From positions 1 through 15,583 of the forward strand of contig BRYA01001148.1 of NCBI GenBank assembly GCA_030267965.1: a stretch of DNA of 15,583 bases. Reading direction: 5' to 3'. A program made the position numbers and the translations under genes. A model generated the notes under the pieces. The model was not told the origin of the DNA. It did no database searches and saw only the letters and a program-made list of their open reading frames with translations. Shown piece after piece: positions 15,461 through 15,583 of the stretch. This DNA comes from Triparma columacea (Eukaryota > Sar > Bolidophyceae > Parmales > Triparmaceae). How positions within the stretch are numbered: the stretch's first letter is position 1; every line of letters starts with the position of its first letter.

Positions 15461-15583
15461 AGTGAAGTGAAGTGAAGTGAAGTGAAGTGAAGTGAAGTGA
15501 AGTGTAGTGAAGTGTAGTGAAGTAAAGAGAAGTAAAGAGAAGTAAAGAGAAGTAAAGAGAAGTAAAGAGAAGTAAAGAGAAGT
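15461..15583 (+). repeat. Satellite: AGTGA pentamers turning into AGTAAAGAGA decamers
   Basis: Eight perfect AGTGA units (15461-15500) are followed by two AGTGTAGTGA decamers (15501-15520) and six perfect AGTAAAGAGA decamers (15521-15580) that run off the window edge. It does not match known telomere units. The array probably continues beyond the window. Confidence 0.95.

Noticed and set aside
15461..15583. Telomeric repeat
   Set aside because: The AGTGA and AGTAAAGAGA units do not match TTAGGG, TTTAGGG or their known variants.

Overview
The window reads as nuclear DNA of a unicellular eukaryote. It has GT-AG introns of about 60-250 nt with pyrimidine-rich 3' ends, long modular proteins, EGF-like and CUB-like extracellular modules, a tyrosine-kinase-like (TKL) protein kinase, and purine-rich or microsatellite DNA between genes. 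There is no bacterial operon structure. My best guess is a marine microalga or other stramenopile-like protist, possibly Parmales/bolidophyte, but that guess is weak and comes from the style of the proteins only.

Layout: (1) 2-2761 is the 3' part of a single-exon, unrecognised cytoplasmic-type protein with a possible PH-like N-terminal fold, an acidic stretch, a coiled coil, a helical domain and glycine-rich low-complexity inserts. It is cut by the left edge of the window. (2) 2762-3380 holds no supportable protein gene. Its right end carries a likely 5'UTR intron of the next gene. (3) 3381-13966 can be read as one nine-exon gene of 3130 codons. In order it encodes a signal peptide, an unrecognised acidic region built from duplicated exons, two closely spaced hydrophobic segments, a beta-helix (pectin-lyase-like) module, six EGF-like and two CUB-like repeats, a second beta-helix module, five more EGF-like repeats, a membrane span, a START-like lipid-binding domain, a TKL kinase with all catalytic residues, three copies of a 28-29-residue acidic repeat and a terminal coiled coil. 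The first seven introns inside the coding sequence are all phase 1. The eighth, inside the START domain, is phase 0. (4) 13967-15583 contains a poly(A)-signal-like hexamer, a clearly broken coiled-coil pseudogene (about 340 codons, several frameshifts, in-frame TAG stops), a degenerate GT/GA-rich minisatellite and, at the right edge, pentamer and decamer satellite repeats.

Working hypothesis: the main gene is a cell-surface receptor kinase. A repeat-rich ectodomain binds a ligand or matrix component. A START-like domain just inside the membrane could sense or bind a lipid. The kinase passes the signal on, with its C-terminal repeats as a candidate docking tail. The chief uncertainty is whether exons 1-5 and the first part of exon 6 belong to this gene or to a separate gene fused upstream, because the hydrophobic segment at 7138-7188 looks like an internal signal peptide.
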